64,000 nucleotides of DNA from Pseudopedobacter sp. (GTDB lineage: Bacteria; Bacteroidota; Bacteroidia; Sphingobacteriales; Sphingobacteriaceae): the NCBI GenBank assembly GCA_014378105.1, contig JACMOI010000052.1, forward strand, positions 1 through 64,000. Direction: 5' to 3'. Below the pieces are notes generated by a model. The model was not told where the DNA came from. It worked only from the letters and a program-made list of their open reading frames with translations, and ran no database searches. Below are positions 44,289 through 52,938 of this stretch, one piece after another (within the stretch, counting starts at the first letter, position 1; each line of letters begins with the position of its first letter). A program made the position numbers and the translations under genes.

Positions 44289-46812
44289 AGGCGAACAAAT
44301 CGTCCAAAACTGGTATAAAACCAAGAAATGGCAACAATTTCCTTTTCAGCAGGAGATGATGGAGTCTTACCTTTCGGATTTTTCAGGATTACTAAATGCC
44401 CCAACTGGTAGTGGTAAAACTTTCGCTATGTTTTTGCCTTTTCTGGCAGATTATATCAATCAACATCCAGAAGATTATCAGCACAAAAAAAATAATGGGC
44501 TACAACTTTTATGGATTACTCCACTGAGAGCTTTAACCAACGATATCCAAAAGGCCATGCAATCCGTAGTGGATGATTTAGAAATTCCTTGGAAAATTGG
44601 AGCTAGAACGGGGGATACTTCCACTGCTGATAAACAAGCCATCAAACGTAAACCACCAGAAGTTTTATTGACTACGCCAGAAAGTTTACACCTCATGATT
44701 GCTCAAAAAGAATATCCTAAAACCTTTGAGCAGCTGCAATTGGTGGTAATTGATGAGTGGCATGAATTATTAGGAACAAAACGTGGTGTTCAGGTAGAAT
44801 TAGGGTTATCCCGTTTGAAAAGCTTGAAAAGTTGGAAGTCCGAAGACCGAAGACCGAAGACCAATAATTCTTCACATCTAACATCGGACCTCAGACTTCT
44901 GACCTCAGACCTCAAAATCTGGGGCATCAGCGCAACAATTGGAAACTTAGAACAAGCAGTACAGGTTTTGTTGGGACCAAATTTTCCGGAAGAAAAAACC
45001 AGAATGGTAAGGGCGAAAATTGCTAAGAAATTAGATATTCAATCCATCATTCCAGAAAATGTAGAAAAATACAGTTGGGCTGGGCATATTGGGTTGAAGC
45101 TTTTACCCGAGGTGATGCAAATTGTTGCAGACAGTAAAACCACTTTAATCTTCACCAATACCAGAGCACAATCAGAAATTTGGTATCATGCCATTTTAGA
45201 CAGTTATCCCGAATATGCTGGCGTCATTGCCATGCACCATGGCTCCTTAGATAACGAATTACGGAGTTGGGTAGAACAAGCTTTACATGCTGCCATTTTA
45301 AAGGTGGTGGTTTGTACTTCTAGTTTAGATTTAGGTGTCGATTTTCGTCCTGTTGATACGGTGATTCAAATCGGTAGTCCCAAAGGTGTCGCCCGCTTTA
45401 TGCAAAGAGCGGGAAGAAGTGGACATTCGCCCGGAGCTACCTCCAAAGCTTATTTTGTGCCCACTCATTCCTTAGAATTGTTAGAAGGAGCTGCTCTAAA
45501 ATATGGTATCAAGAACGAAATATTCGAAAGTCGCGATCCTATTTTATTGGCTTATGATGTATTGATCCAGTATTTGGTGACACTAGCTGTTTCTGAGGGC
45601 TTTAGAGCCGAAGCAACTTATAAAGAAATCATCAGCACTTTTGCTTACGCCGATTTATCTCGAAAAGAGTTTCATGATATTTTAGAATTCATCTCTCGTG
45701 GCGGAAAATCTTTAAGTGCTTATGACGAGTTTTTAAAAGTAGAAATCGAAGAAGGTTTGTTTAAAGTAAATGATAAGCGAGTAGCTATGCGGCACCGCTT
45801 AAGCATGGGAACCATTACGGGTGATGTAAATATTCGAGTGAAATTTCAGAGTGGTGGCAGTTTAGGTTCGGTGGAAGAAAGTTTCATTTCGAGGTTGAAA
45901 GTTGGAGACACTTTTTGGTTTGCGGGCAGGAGTTTAGAGTTTATCCAACTCAAAGAAATGACCGCTTATGTGAAAATCAGTAAAAATAAAAAAGGGCAAA
46001 TCGCCAGCTGGAATGGAAGTAGAATGCCTTTATCTTCTCAATTATCGGCTGTTTTTAGAGAAAAACTAGATGAAGTTTCGATGGGATTAGAAGAAGATGA
46101 AGAAATTGTCGCTTTACGTCCACTTTTCGAAAGGCAAATGCAGCAGTCACATCTGCCAAATAAGTTTGAATTTTTAATGGAAAAAGTAGAAACCAGAGAT
46201 GGCTTTCATTATTTCTTTTTCCCATTTGAAGGTCGATTAGTCCATGAGGGTTTAGCCTCTCTTTTTGCTTTCAGAATGACGAAATTAAAAAGCGCTACCT
46301 TCTCTATTGCCATGAATGACTATGGTTTTGAATTGTTATCGGATCAACCTATACCTATTGAAGAAGCAATTGGCTACAATGTGTTTGGCGAAGAGAACCT
46401 GGCTAATGATCTGTTAAACAGTCTTAATGCTGCGGAGATGGCCCGCAGAAAATTTAGAGATATTGCTAGTATTGCCGGACTGGTATTTCAGGGATATCCG
46501 GGCAAAAATATAAAAAGCAAACATTTACAGGCTTCTTCGGCATTATTTTTTGAGGTGTTTAAAGATAATGAGCCCAATAATTTACTGCTTAAGCAAGCCT
46601 ATGAAGAAGTTCTTTACCTTCAGTTGGAAGAAGTGAGACTAAGAAATGCGCTCCGCAGAATAAATGCATCAAAAATTATTATAACTCAGATTAAAAGTCC
46701 TTCACCATTTTCTTTTCCAATACTGGTAGATAGTTTAAGGGAAAAGGTTACAAGTGAAACATTAGAAGACAGAATAAAAAAGATGCAGTTAAGCTACACA
46801 AAGCTTAAATAA
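44278..46812 (+). CDS. Ligase-associated DEXH box helicase (Lhr-like)
   Basis: An 844-aa superfamily 2 helicase of the ligase-associated module (TIGR04121-like). Walker A is APTGSGKTFAM, Walker B/DEXH is VVIDEWHELLG, motif III ISATIGN, then LIFTNTRAQSE and QRAGRSGHSPG. A winged-helix and Lhr-core C terminus follow to SPFSFPILVDSLREKV. An in-frame extra segment (about residues 187-212, SEDRRPKTNNSSHLTSDLRLLTSD) is encoded by heptanucleotide repeats between motif II and motif III, where homologues run straight on. The last part (after about 46.38 kb) seems to differ in codon use from the rest. Confidence 0.94.
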   Translation: MKTKGEQIVQNWYKTKKWQQFPFQQEMMESYLSDFSGLLNAPTGSGKTFAMFLPFLADYINQHPEDYQHKKNNGLQLLWITPLRALTNDIQKAMQSVVDDLEIPWKIGARTGDTSTADKQAIKRKPPEVLLTTPESLHLMIAQKEYPKTFEQLQLVVIDEWHELLGTKRGVQVELGLSRLKSLKSWKSEDRRPKTNNSSHLTSDLRLLTSDLKIWGISATIGNLEQAVQVLLGPNFPEEKTRMVRAKIAKKLDIQSIIPENVEKYSWAGHIGLKLLPEVMQIVADSKTTLIFTNTRAQSEIWYHAILDSYPEYAGVIAMHHGSLDNELRSWVEQALHAAILKVVVCTSSLDLGVDFRPVDTVIQIGSPKGVARFMQRAGRSGHSPGATSKAYFVPTHSLELLEGAALKYGIKNEIFESRDPILLAYDVLIQYLVTLAVSEGFRAEATYKEIISTFAYADLSRKEFHDILEFISRGGKSLSAYDEFLKVEIEEGLFKVNDKRVAMRHRLSMGTITGDVNIRVKFQSGGSLGSVEESFISRLKVGDTFWFAGRSLEFIQLKEMTAYVKISKNKKGQIASWNGSRMPLSSQLSAVFREKLDEVSMGLEEDEEIVALRPLFERQMQQSHLPNKFEFLMEKVETRDGFHYFFFPFEGRLVHEGLASLFAFRMTKLKSATFSIAMNDYGFELLSDQPIPIEEAIGYNVFGEENLANDLLNSLNAAEMARRKFRDIASIAGLVFQGYPGKNIKSKHLQASSALFFEVFKDNEPNNLLLKQAYEEVLYLQLEEVRLRNALRRINASKIIITQIKSPSPFSFPILVDSLREKVTSETLEDRIKKMQLSYTKLK
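44835..44913. repeat. Heptanucleotide inverted repeat cluster inserted in the helicase gene
   Basis: Four tandem heptads GAAGTCC, GAAGACC, GAAGACC, GAAGACC (44835-44862) are followed, after a 23-base spacer, by four heptads of the pattern NGAC(C/T)TC (44886-44913), an imperfect reverse complement of the first set. The segment is open in the helicase frame and adds about 25 residues. Confidence 0.85.
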
Positions 46813-46912
46813 GACAATACCATTAAAAATGTTGATATTTACGGTTGAAAAGTATAAGGCAGATTGCCATAACTTTGCAGAATAACATAGCTTTTTTGCT
46901 TTAGCAAATTTG

Positions 46913-46942
46913 TTGTCGTCATTAAATTATCTCTTACATTTG
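46913..46942 (+). promoter_or_regulatory. Candidate promoter for the TPR protein gene
   Basis: TTG at 46913, a 19-base spacer and TACATTTG at 46935-46942 match the Bacteroidota -33/-7 consensus. The TPR gene starts about 120 bases later. The gap 46813-47061 shows no other feature. Confidence 0.5.
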
Positions 46943-47061
46943 TCATTAACCTAAAAATAAAAAAGTAGTTAAGCTAGCCCTATAACAATTTACACTGACT
47001 TATAGTTGGTTCAAAATTTGCAAAAGGAAGTTAAAACACTCAAATTAAAATTTCAAAAATT

Positions 47062-48450
47062 ATGAAAAAATTAATGTTAACAGTAGTCGCACTTGCGTCT
47101 TTGCAAGTCTTTGCTCAGAACAGCAATATAGAGAGTGCTGCAATTTATTTAAGGAATGGTGAAATGGAAGATGCAAAAAAAGCAATTGATGCAGCAGTTC
47201 TTCATCCTGAAACCAAAAATGATCCGAAGGCATGGTTTTTTTATACTGCGGTTTACGATACACTTTATGTAAATCCGCTTTATGCCAATATAATGGGTAA
47301 CGATATTGAGGAGAAGTTTTTTTATGCCTGTAAAAAATGTATTGAAACGGATGTGAAGAAACGTTATGAAAGTTATTGTAAGGATCAGGCAATTATTAAT
47401 AGTGCCTTTAGGAGTTTTAACAGAGGAGTATCTGCCAACCAGCAAAAAGATTATAAAACGGCTTTAAAATTTTATCAAATGGTATTAGAGGTTTTGCCTT
47501 ATGATAAGAATGAAGATCTGAAAAAAAATAATCTTTCTGAAAAGAATGTATATTTATATATGGCAAATGCTGCCGTGCAAGGTGGAGATAAACAAAACGG
47601 CAAAAAATACCTGCAAAAATTAATGGACCTAAATTACGATGACCATTTAATTTATATGCAAATGGCAACTTTATACCTGGAAGAGTCCGATACTACCTCA
47701 GCTATGAAATTTATTGATAAGGGCCGGGAGAAATATCCTACAGAAAAAGACCTGATTACCCAAGAGCTTAACATTTACCTGGTTCAGGGACGGCAGGATA
47801 TTCTTATAAATAAACTGAATTCTGCTCTCGATATCAATCCTGATGATATTACTTTACTATTTGTGCGTGGTTCGGTACTTGATAATTTTGCCAATGAGCA
47901 TTTAAAGAAGTATAAACACGAAAGAGATACCGCTACAATTTTGAAACGTAAAATTTCTACAGAAAAAATACCGGCCAAGAAAACAGCCATGGCTACCTCC
48001 TATACCAATTTTACGAAAGCAGCGGAGCTAAATCTTAAATTAAGCAAGGAAAATGTTGTTAAAGCAGAAACAGATTACAAGAAAGTAACCGAGTTAAATC
48101 CTGATTATATTGATGCGTTTTTTAATTTGGGTGCCTTAAACAACAATAGAAGTACAGAAATTGTAGAAAAGATAAACGATTTGCCCAATTCAATTTCGCA
48201 GGCAGAATATGACAAAAAATACAATGTATTGAAATTGCAAAAAGATTCGATTTTAAAAACCGCACTGGGATATTTTAGTCAGGCATTAGCTATAGCTGAA
48301 GCAAAGGGCGAAGACACACCTGAAAAGAAAAAGGAAAAATATGCTTATTTGAGAGATATACTTTACAGCATGCAACAAGTTTATGCAAATTTGGGTGATG
48401 AAAAGAAAACAATGGAAATGAAAAAAAGAAAAGAGGGTTATGAGTTATAG
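47062..48450 (+). CDS. Secreted tetratricopeptide repeat protein
   Basis: A 462-aa protein with a signal peptide (MKKLMLTVVALASLQVFAQ) and several TPR-like helical pairs, for example AAIYLRNGEMEDAKKAIDAAVLHPE, NQQKDYKTALKFYQMVLEVLP, ATLYLEESDTTSAMKFIDKGREKYP and ALDINPDDITLLFVRGSVLDN. It is probably periplasmic and probably mediates protein contacts; no catalytic motif is seen. It is the first gene after the apparent genome discontinuity and has its own terminator. Confidence 0.83.
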   Translation: MKKLMLTVVALASLQVFAQNSNIESAAIYLRNGEMEDAKKAIDAAVLHPETKNDPKAWFFYTAVYDTLYVNPLYANIMGNDIEEKFFYACKKCIETDVKKRYESYCKDQAIINSAFRSFNRGVSANQQKDYKTALKFYQMVLEVLPYDKNEDLKKNNLSEKNVYLYMANAAVQGGDKQNGKKYLQKLMDLNYDDHLIYMQMATLYLEESDTTSAMKFIDKGREKYPTEKDLITQELNIYLVQGRQDILINKLNSALDINPDDITLLFVRGSVLDNFANEHLKKYKHERDTATILKRKISTEKIPAKKTAMATSYTNFTKAAELNLKLSKENVVKAETDYKKVTELNPDYIDAFFNLGALNNNRSTEIVEKINDLPNSISQAEYDKKYNVLKLQKDSILKTALGYFSQALAIAEAKGEDTPEKKKEKYAYLRDILYSMQQVYANLGDEKKTMEMKKRKEGYEL

Positions 48451-48470
48451 GATTTGATTTTTGATTAATT

Positions 48471-48502
48471 ACAAAAAAACCGGATCACTCCGGTTTTTTT
48501 GT
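48471..48502. terminator. Terminator after the TPR gene
   Basis: A perfect 14-base stem ACAAAAAAACCGGA / TCCGGTTTTTTTGT with a four-base loop, 20 bases after the TPR gene stop. A/T tracts on both sides make it usable from either strand. Confidence 0.9.
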
Positions 48503-48806
48503 GGTATGAGAAATATTGATTGATAAGTAGGGCAAAGTTTTTACGGTATGATGCTAACGGTAGATATTGATAATCACCTTTGCTATTTAACATAATATTA
48601 ATTATAGGATAATACTTTAACATTTTTTTATAACTAAAAAACTGATTATTAAATGAATGATGGTTTGAAAGCAAAGTAACTTAGCAATACTTTACATGTC
48701 TTAATGATTATTTAAAAGATTAACATTGAATACTATCAAAGGATTAAATAGTATGGGCAATTACAAAAAGTTAACCTCAGGAATTCTTAAAGATGGGTAA
48801 AAAAAA

Positions 48807-48843
48807 ATTCAATAAAAATTAATTTATTGAATTTTTATTGAAT
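48807..48843. repeat. Perfect A/T-rich inverted repeat in a 485-base gap
   Basis: ATTCAATAAAAATT (48807-48820) and AATTTTTATTGAAT (48830-48843) are exact reverse complements, nine bases apart. It lacks the GC stem of a terminator. It lies about 90 bases downstream of the cold-shock protein stop. The rest of the gap 48503-48935 is A/T-rich and I see no gene in it. Confidence 0.6.
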
Positions 48844-48935
48844 ATATTGGAAGATTGGTTTTAATAAAGTTTAACCTGCTATTTATTATTTAAGCAGGAT
48901 AAAGTATTAAATTAACCATTTAATTAACTTATAAA

Positions 48936-49388
48936 TTATCTTGCTATTTTAACATTAACAGCATTTAAACCCTTTGGTCCTTTTTCAACTTCAAAAAGCA
49001 CCTTATCATTTTCTTTAATTGGTTCTTCAAGCTTATTAGCATGCACAAAAATACTATCCTGAGATCCTTCTACTTTAATAAAGCCGTAACCTTTGGAGTC
49101 GTTATAAAATGTAACAGTACCTTTTTTGATTGGATCTTCATCCTTAGCCGGTTTTTGACGGGATACACCTATTTCTATATTTTCGGCAATAATGTGTTTT
49201 CTTTTAGATGAATCCGGAGGAGTGGAAGAGAAATTTCCATTTTCATCAACATAAGCTATCATGCTTTCAAAACTGCCATCAGAAGCATTGGCCTTTCTTT
49301 CTTCTTTTCTATGTTGTTTATCTTCGCGCTTTTTCTTTTTTATCTTTTCTTTTTCTTTTTTGTTGAATGTTTCCTGTGACTTAGCCAT
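48936..49388 (-). CDS. Cold-shock-domain protein with charged N-terminal extension
   Basis: A 150-aa nucleic-acid-binding protein. The cold shock domain fills the last 65 residues: KKGTVTFYNDSKGYGFIKVEGSQDSIFVHANKLEEPIKENDKVLFEVEKGPKGLNAVNV, with RNP1 (KGYGFIKV) and RNP2 (SIFVHA). The first 35 residues are almost all Lys/Glu/Arg (KEKEKIKKKKREDKQHRKEER), a disordered basic tail that could add RNA affinity. Classic cold shock proteins are about 70 aa, so this is the long Bacteroidota variety. Probably an RNA chaperone; monocistronic. Confidence 0.9.
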   Translation of the reverse strand: MAKSQETFNKKEKEKIKKKKREDKQHRKEERKANASDGSFESMIAYVDENGNFSSTPPDSSKRKHIIAENIEIGVSRQKPAKDEDPIKKGTVTFYNDSKGYGFIKVEGSQDSIFVHANKLEEPIKENDKVLFEVEKGPKGLNAVNVKIAR

Positions 49389-49545
49389 ATTACTTTTTAC
49401 TGTTGTTATTTATTTTAAATGGTTTAAAAAATAGCTGAGAAGTAACAGCATTTTAATAAATTATAAACCAATTATGCAAAGATACAAAATTCCTGATATT
49501 ATATTAAAAATTCATGCAAGCTTTTGAATGTGAGTTTTTGCAAGC

Positions 49546-49590
49546 CTCTTTACAAAAAAAGCAGCTCATGGCTGCTTTTTTTGTAAAGAG
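49546..49590. terminator. Terminator after the T9SS cargo gene
   Basis: A perfect 20-base stem CTCTTTACAAAAAAAGCAGC / GCTGCTTTTTTTGTAAAGAG around a five-base loop, ending 11 bases from the stop of the minus-strand gene at 49602. It would serve that gene and block read-through either way. Confidence 0.9.
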
Positions 49591-49601
49591 ATAAATATAA
49601 T

Positions 49602-50990
49602 CTACTCTTTTATAAACTTATTGCGTAAAACAGTACCGGATTCAGTTACTATAATATAAAAATAAACACCTGAAACAAGGGAGGCTGTATTAATTATTAA
49701 AGATGACCCATTTGTAGAATAATCGTTTAAAATAAGCGTACCAGTAAGATCAAATACAGAAACAGAACCTATTTCATTTTGCAACATTCCTGTATTAATA
49801 TTTAATATGTTGCTAACCGGGTTTGGATAGAAATTATGTTTTAAATTACGGGCATCCGATGTTATCAGACCGGATGATAAAGGAGCAGATTTTAACTGAA
49901 TATTATCAAGGTACAAAGTTCCTTTTGCGTCATCAGAAAAAGGATATGCAAGTGATTGAACATCAATTCTCATAAGATCAGGTGCTGCAAATAAATTGAT
50001 AGGTATCTCAAAATACGTATAAGCAGATACAGGTTTCAGGTAAAGTGCTTCTCCACCAGCAGGATTGCCGTTTTTAGAAACAGTATAAGCAAACAATGCA
50101 GAATCTCCGGTTGAAGAAAAGAATTTATAATAACCACAAATGGTGTCTGTTTTATTGCTGAAAGGCTTGCCACCAGTGGGTGAGCCTTGTTGAAATGGAT
50201 CTCCGGTTGTAAGGGAAGTGACTTCAACAAATCCCTTTCCATGATCAATGGAAGATAACTTGATAGCATATTGTCCTTTGTATCTGCTGGTATCTTTGTT
50301 TACCATGCCCGAAAGTTCATTCCAACCGGCAGGTATATCTTTTGCAAAAGTTGACCATAATTCAAAATTTCCATTTGGGATTGGTTTATTTACGCCAATT
50401 CCTGCAAATGAAAAATCATCAAATACTATACTACTGCCATTGGAAATATTTTTATTGGTTTCAAGATTACTGGAAGCAAAAGCTAAAATCACTGAATCGG
50501 GAATACCAATTGGGGTAACCGTAAAAGTAAAAGTTGAAAAAGTAGTTTGATTTTTGCCACCGAGTGTAAAAAAATTCTGGCCTAACAATGTACCATTCTT
50601 TTTAAAAATTACTAAGATAATAGCTGAATCATTCCCCACCATATTTGCCATGTACTTGCCGCTAAAAGTTTGAGGTTTCTGATTGTAAGGAACTCCCCCT
50701 TCCCCACTGGTTGGATCTCCCCCGCCAGTGTTGGTAAAAAAGCCTCCCATAGTGTCAATCCCAAATGCTTTGGTTTGTATTTTAATAGCGGAACCGGTTA
50801 CACCAGGAACTTTAGTAACATTAACTTCATTAAATCTTAATACTTCCGAGTTTGAAGTAATCCAGCCATTGGGTTCATCATAAGGAATACTTGTCCAGGT
50901 TTCAAAATTTCCGTTCGGAATGGATTGTGCCATCACCATGGTGCTATAACCTACAGCCATGCTTAACAGAAGTAGTAATTTTTTTTTCAT
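49602..50990 (-). CDS. Secreted protein with duplicated N-terminal module and T9SS sorting domain
   Basis: A 462-aa exported protein: signal peptide (LLLLLSMAVGYSTMVMAQ), two similar modules starting SIPNGNFETWTSIPYDEPNGW (near residue 24) and PIPNGNFELWSTFAKDIPAGW (near residue 202), and a C-terminal type A T9SS sorting domain (HNFYPNPVSNILNINTG ... GSVSVFDLTGTLIL ... LVSGVYFYIIV). The modules look like carbohydrate- or surface-binding beta-sandwiches, but I cannot name a family with certainty. The T9SS domain implies secretion across the outer membrane. Confidence 0.82.
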   Translation of the reverse strand: MKKKLLLLLSMAVGYSTMVMAQSIPNGNFETWTSIPYDEPNGWITSNSEVLRFNEVNVTKVPGVTGSAIKIQTKAFGIDTMGGFFTNTGGGDPTSGEGGVPYNQKPQTFSGKYMANMVGNDSAIILVIFKKNGTLLGQNFFTLGGKNQTTFSTFTFTVTPIGIPDSVILAFASSNLETNKNISNGSSIVFDDFSFAGIGVNKPIPNGNFELWSTFAKDIPAGWNELSGMVNKDTSRYKGQYAIKLSSIDHGKGFVEVTSLTTGDPFQQGSPTGGKPFSNKTDTICGYYKFFSSTGDSALFAYTVSKNGNPAGGEALYLKPVSAYTYFEIPINLFAAPDLMRIDVQSLAYPFSDDAKGTLYLDNIQLKSAPLSSGLITSDARNLKHNFYPNPVSNILNINTGMLQNEIGSVSVFDLTGTLILNDYSTNGSSLIINTASLVSGVYFYIIVTESGTVLRNKFIKE

Positions 50991-51000
50991 TTTTGTTTTA

Positions 51001-51366
51001 AATTAAGGGTTTGCAATAATAAGATTTTCTACGTTAATTTCTTATACCGGATTTTTTAAAAAACACGTTGCAATGTATAGTTTAACTTTTTCTTATACTT
51101 GTTTATATGGATCAAAAAATAAATTAACAATTAATATTTAATGGTTTGGATCAAAACCTTTTAACATGCAATTGTAAAGGGAATTGTACATACCAGCGTA
51201 CTTGTTATAATAAAAAATTCTGCTAATTGGCAGTAAGCAATAGAGGTAAGGGAGTAAATTAAGATCATTATTTTTAAGTAAGTTTTATGTAAGAACAGAA
51301 AAAGCACAAATTTTAAAGCATTTAATAATGAGAAATGTAAGTTATAAATTCGCATAATCAAATAAC
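51001..51366. other. 366-base gap between divergent genes; no gene seen
   Basis: The gap separates the minus-strand T9SS cargo gene from the plus-strand GNAT gene and should hold both promoters. It is A/T-rich. The 66-codon ORF at 51161-51361 on the minus strand has no recognisable features and I do not support it. I could not pick out a convincing TAnnTTTG box. Confidence 0.5.
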
Positions 51367-52206
51367 ATGATCCATATAAACAAACTGCCTTCCAACTCTC
51401 TACCGGATATTATACTGGATGCCTTTACCGTTCAGGATCTTCCGGCTATTCAATTACTTCAACCTGAGGGATGGGGAGATATTTTACCCGGTATGCGCTT
51501 TTACCTTAACAACGATTATTGCTTTAAAGTAAAAGCTAGTTGTAACAATAAAATAGTAGGTACCGGAATTGCTATTATACACCATAACCTGGCTTGGATT
51601 TCGGGAATAATTGTTCAACCGGATTTTAGAAACAAAGGAATTGGTTTTGCAATTACCAATCATTTAATTAAAAAATTAAACGGCAAATGTTCTTCATTCT
51701 TATTGGTAGCAACTAAGCTTGGAAAACCAGTTTATGAGCGCCTGAACTTTGTAAATGATGGAGAATATTTGTTTTTTACTAAAGGCAAAATAAATGTTCC
51801 TTTATCAGATTATATTATTTCTTACAAGGAGCAATATAAAAACGACATTTTCAGGCTTGATTTGCTGGTTACCGGCGAACAACGCAAACATTTACTTGAA
51901 CCATTGTTAAAAAAAGCATTTCTATATATTGAAAATAATAAACTAACCGGCTATTTGCTTGCCGGCTTTGGTGAAGGACTAATTATTGCAGAAAACCCTG
52001 TTGCAGGCACTGAGTTAATGAAGTTGAACCTACTGGAAGAAAAAACGCCTGTAGTACATGAAGAAAATAAAACTGCAATTGATTTTCTATTGCTTCATGG
52101 GTTCAGTATTGATTACAGCAGAGTTGCTTCGAGAATGTATTGCGGTAAAAAAATTAACTGGAATCCGCAGTGTGTTTTTAGCAGAATGGGTGGAAATTTA
52201 GGATAA
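51367..52206 (+). CDS. Two-domain GNAT N-acetyltransferase
   Basis: A 279-aa acetyltransferase. The N-terminal GNAT domain shows the acetyl-CoA loop WISGIIVQPDFRNKGIGFAITNHLIKKL (motif A, R/QxxGxG/A pattern) followed by VYERLNFVNDGEYLFF (motif B). The C-terminal half (RLDLLVTGEQRKHLLEPLLKKA ... AIDFLLLHGFSIDYSRVASRMYCGKK) resembles the second GNAT-like domain of the Acetyltransf_18 type. The substrate is unknown. It heads a same-strand group with a second GNAT, a GNAT pseudogene and an unusual cysteine protein. Confidence 0.85.
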   Translation: MIHINKLPSNSLPDIILDAFTVQDLPAIQLLQPEGWGDILPGMRFYLNNDYCFKVKASCNNKIVGTGIAIIHHNLAWISGIIVQPDFRNKGIGFAITNHLIKKLNGKCSSFLLVATKLGKPVYERLNFVNDGEYLFFTKGKINVPLSDYIISYKEQYKNDIFRLDLLVTGEQRKHLLEPLLKKAFLYIENNKLTGYLLAGFGEGLIIAENPVAGTELMKLNLLEEKTPVVHEENKTAIDFLLLHGFSIDYSRVASRMYCGKKINWNPQCVFSRMGGNLG

Positions 52207-52314
52207 AAAAATCGTTTTACCTGAACCATTTGTAGTAAGAAGAATGAGGTGTTTTTAAACATTATTTGATTAGAACGATATAAAAAACCTGGAATTAATA
52301 TTACTAAAAACCTT

Positions 52315-52803
52315 ATGAACAGATTTAATATAAGAGATTACCAAATAAATGACAGGGTAGCTTGTTTGGAAATTTTTAAGAGCAATAACCCCTTATATTT
52401 TGAACCTCACGAACAAATTTTATTTGAAAAATTTCTCGATTTCAGAAATGGAGAAACAGAAAGTAATCCTGTTTATAATAACATTATTTTTGATACGTAT
52501 TATATAATTGAAACGGGTGAAGGAATAATGGGGTGTGGTGGATTTTATGTTTTGAAAGATGAGCCCACAGCGGAGATGGCCTGGGGAATGATTCATTTAA
52601 AGGATCATAAAAAAGGCTATGGTAGTTTATTGTATAAATACCGTGTACAAAAAATATTTGAATATAATCCAACTTTGCGGATTTCATTAAATACCAGTCA
52701 GCATACTTTTGGCTTTTATGAAAAAATGGGCTTAAAAGTTACGGATATAACAAAAAACGGATATGGTTTAAACCTGGATAAATATGATATGTTTTTGATC
52801 TGA
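52315..52803 (+). CDS. GNAT family N-acetyltransferase
   Basis: A 162-aa acetyltransferase. FNIRDYQINDRVACLEIFKSN opens the fold, TAEMAWGMIHLKDHKKGYGSLLYKYRVQKI is motif A (acetyl-CoA binding, with KKGYGS), and TFGFYEKMGLKVTDI is motif B. The substrate could be an amine on a small molecule or protein; not decidable here. A 108-base gap separates it from the two-domain GNAT gene. Confidence 0.87.
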   Translation: MNRFNIRDYQINDRVACLEIFKSNNPLYFEPHEQILFEKFLDFRNGETESNPVYNNIIFDTYYIIETGEGIMGCGGFYVLKDEPTAEMAWGMIHLKDHKKGYGSLLYKYRVQKIFEYNPTLRISLNTSQHTFGFYEKMGLKVTDITKNGYGLNLDKYDMFLI

Positions 52804-52938
52804 CCACAGAAATAATTGATGTAAAAATAGATTATCCTAAAAAAAATAATCACAAAACACATTTCTTTTAATACAATTCTTCCTATAATTGTTTCTCATT
52901 TAAAATAAACTATTTTCCATCCTGATTAAAAACGACTT

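Noticed and set aside
44835-44913. CRISPR-like array
   Set aside because: Repeat units are 7 bases and contiguous without unique spacers, and the segment is inside a coding frame.
51161-51361. 66-codon minus-strand ORF in a 366-base gap
   Set aside because: A/T-rich with no recognisable motif, no conserved neighbour and no plausible signal.
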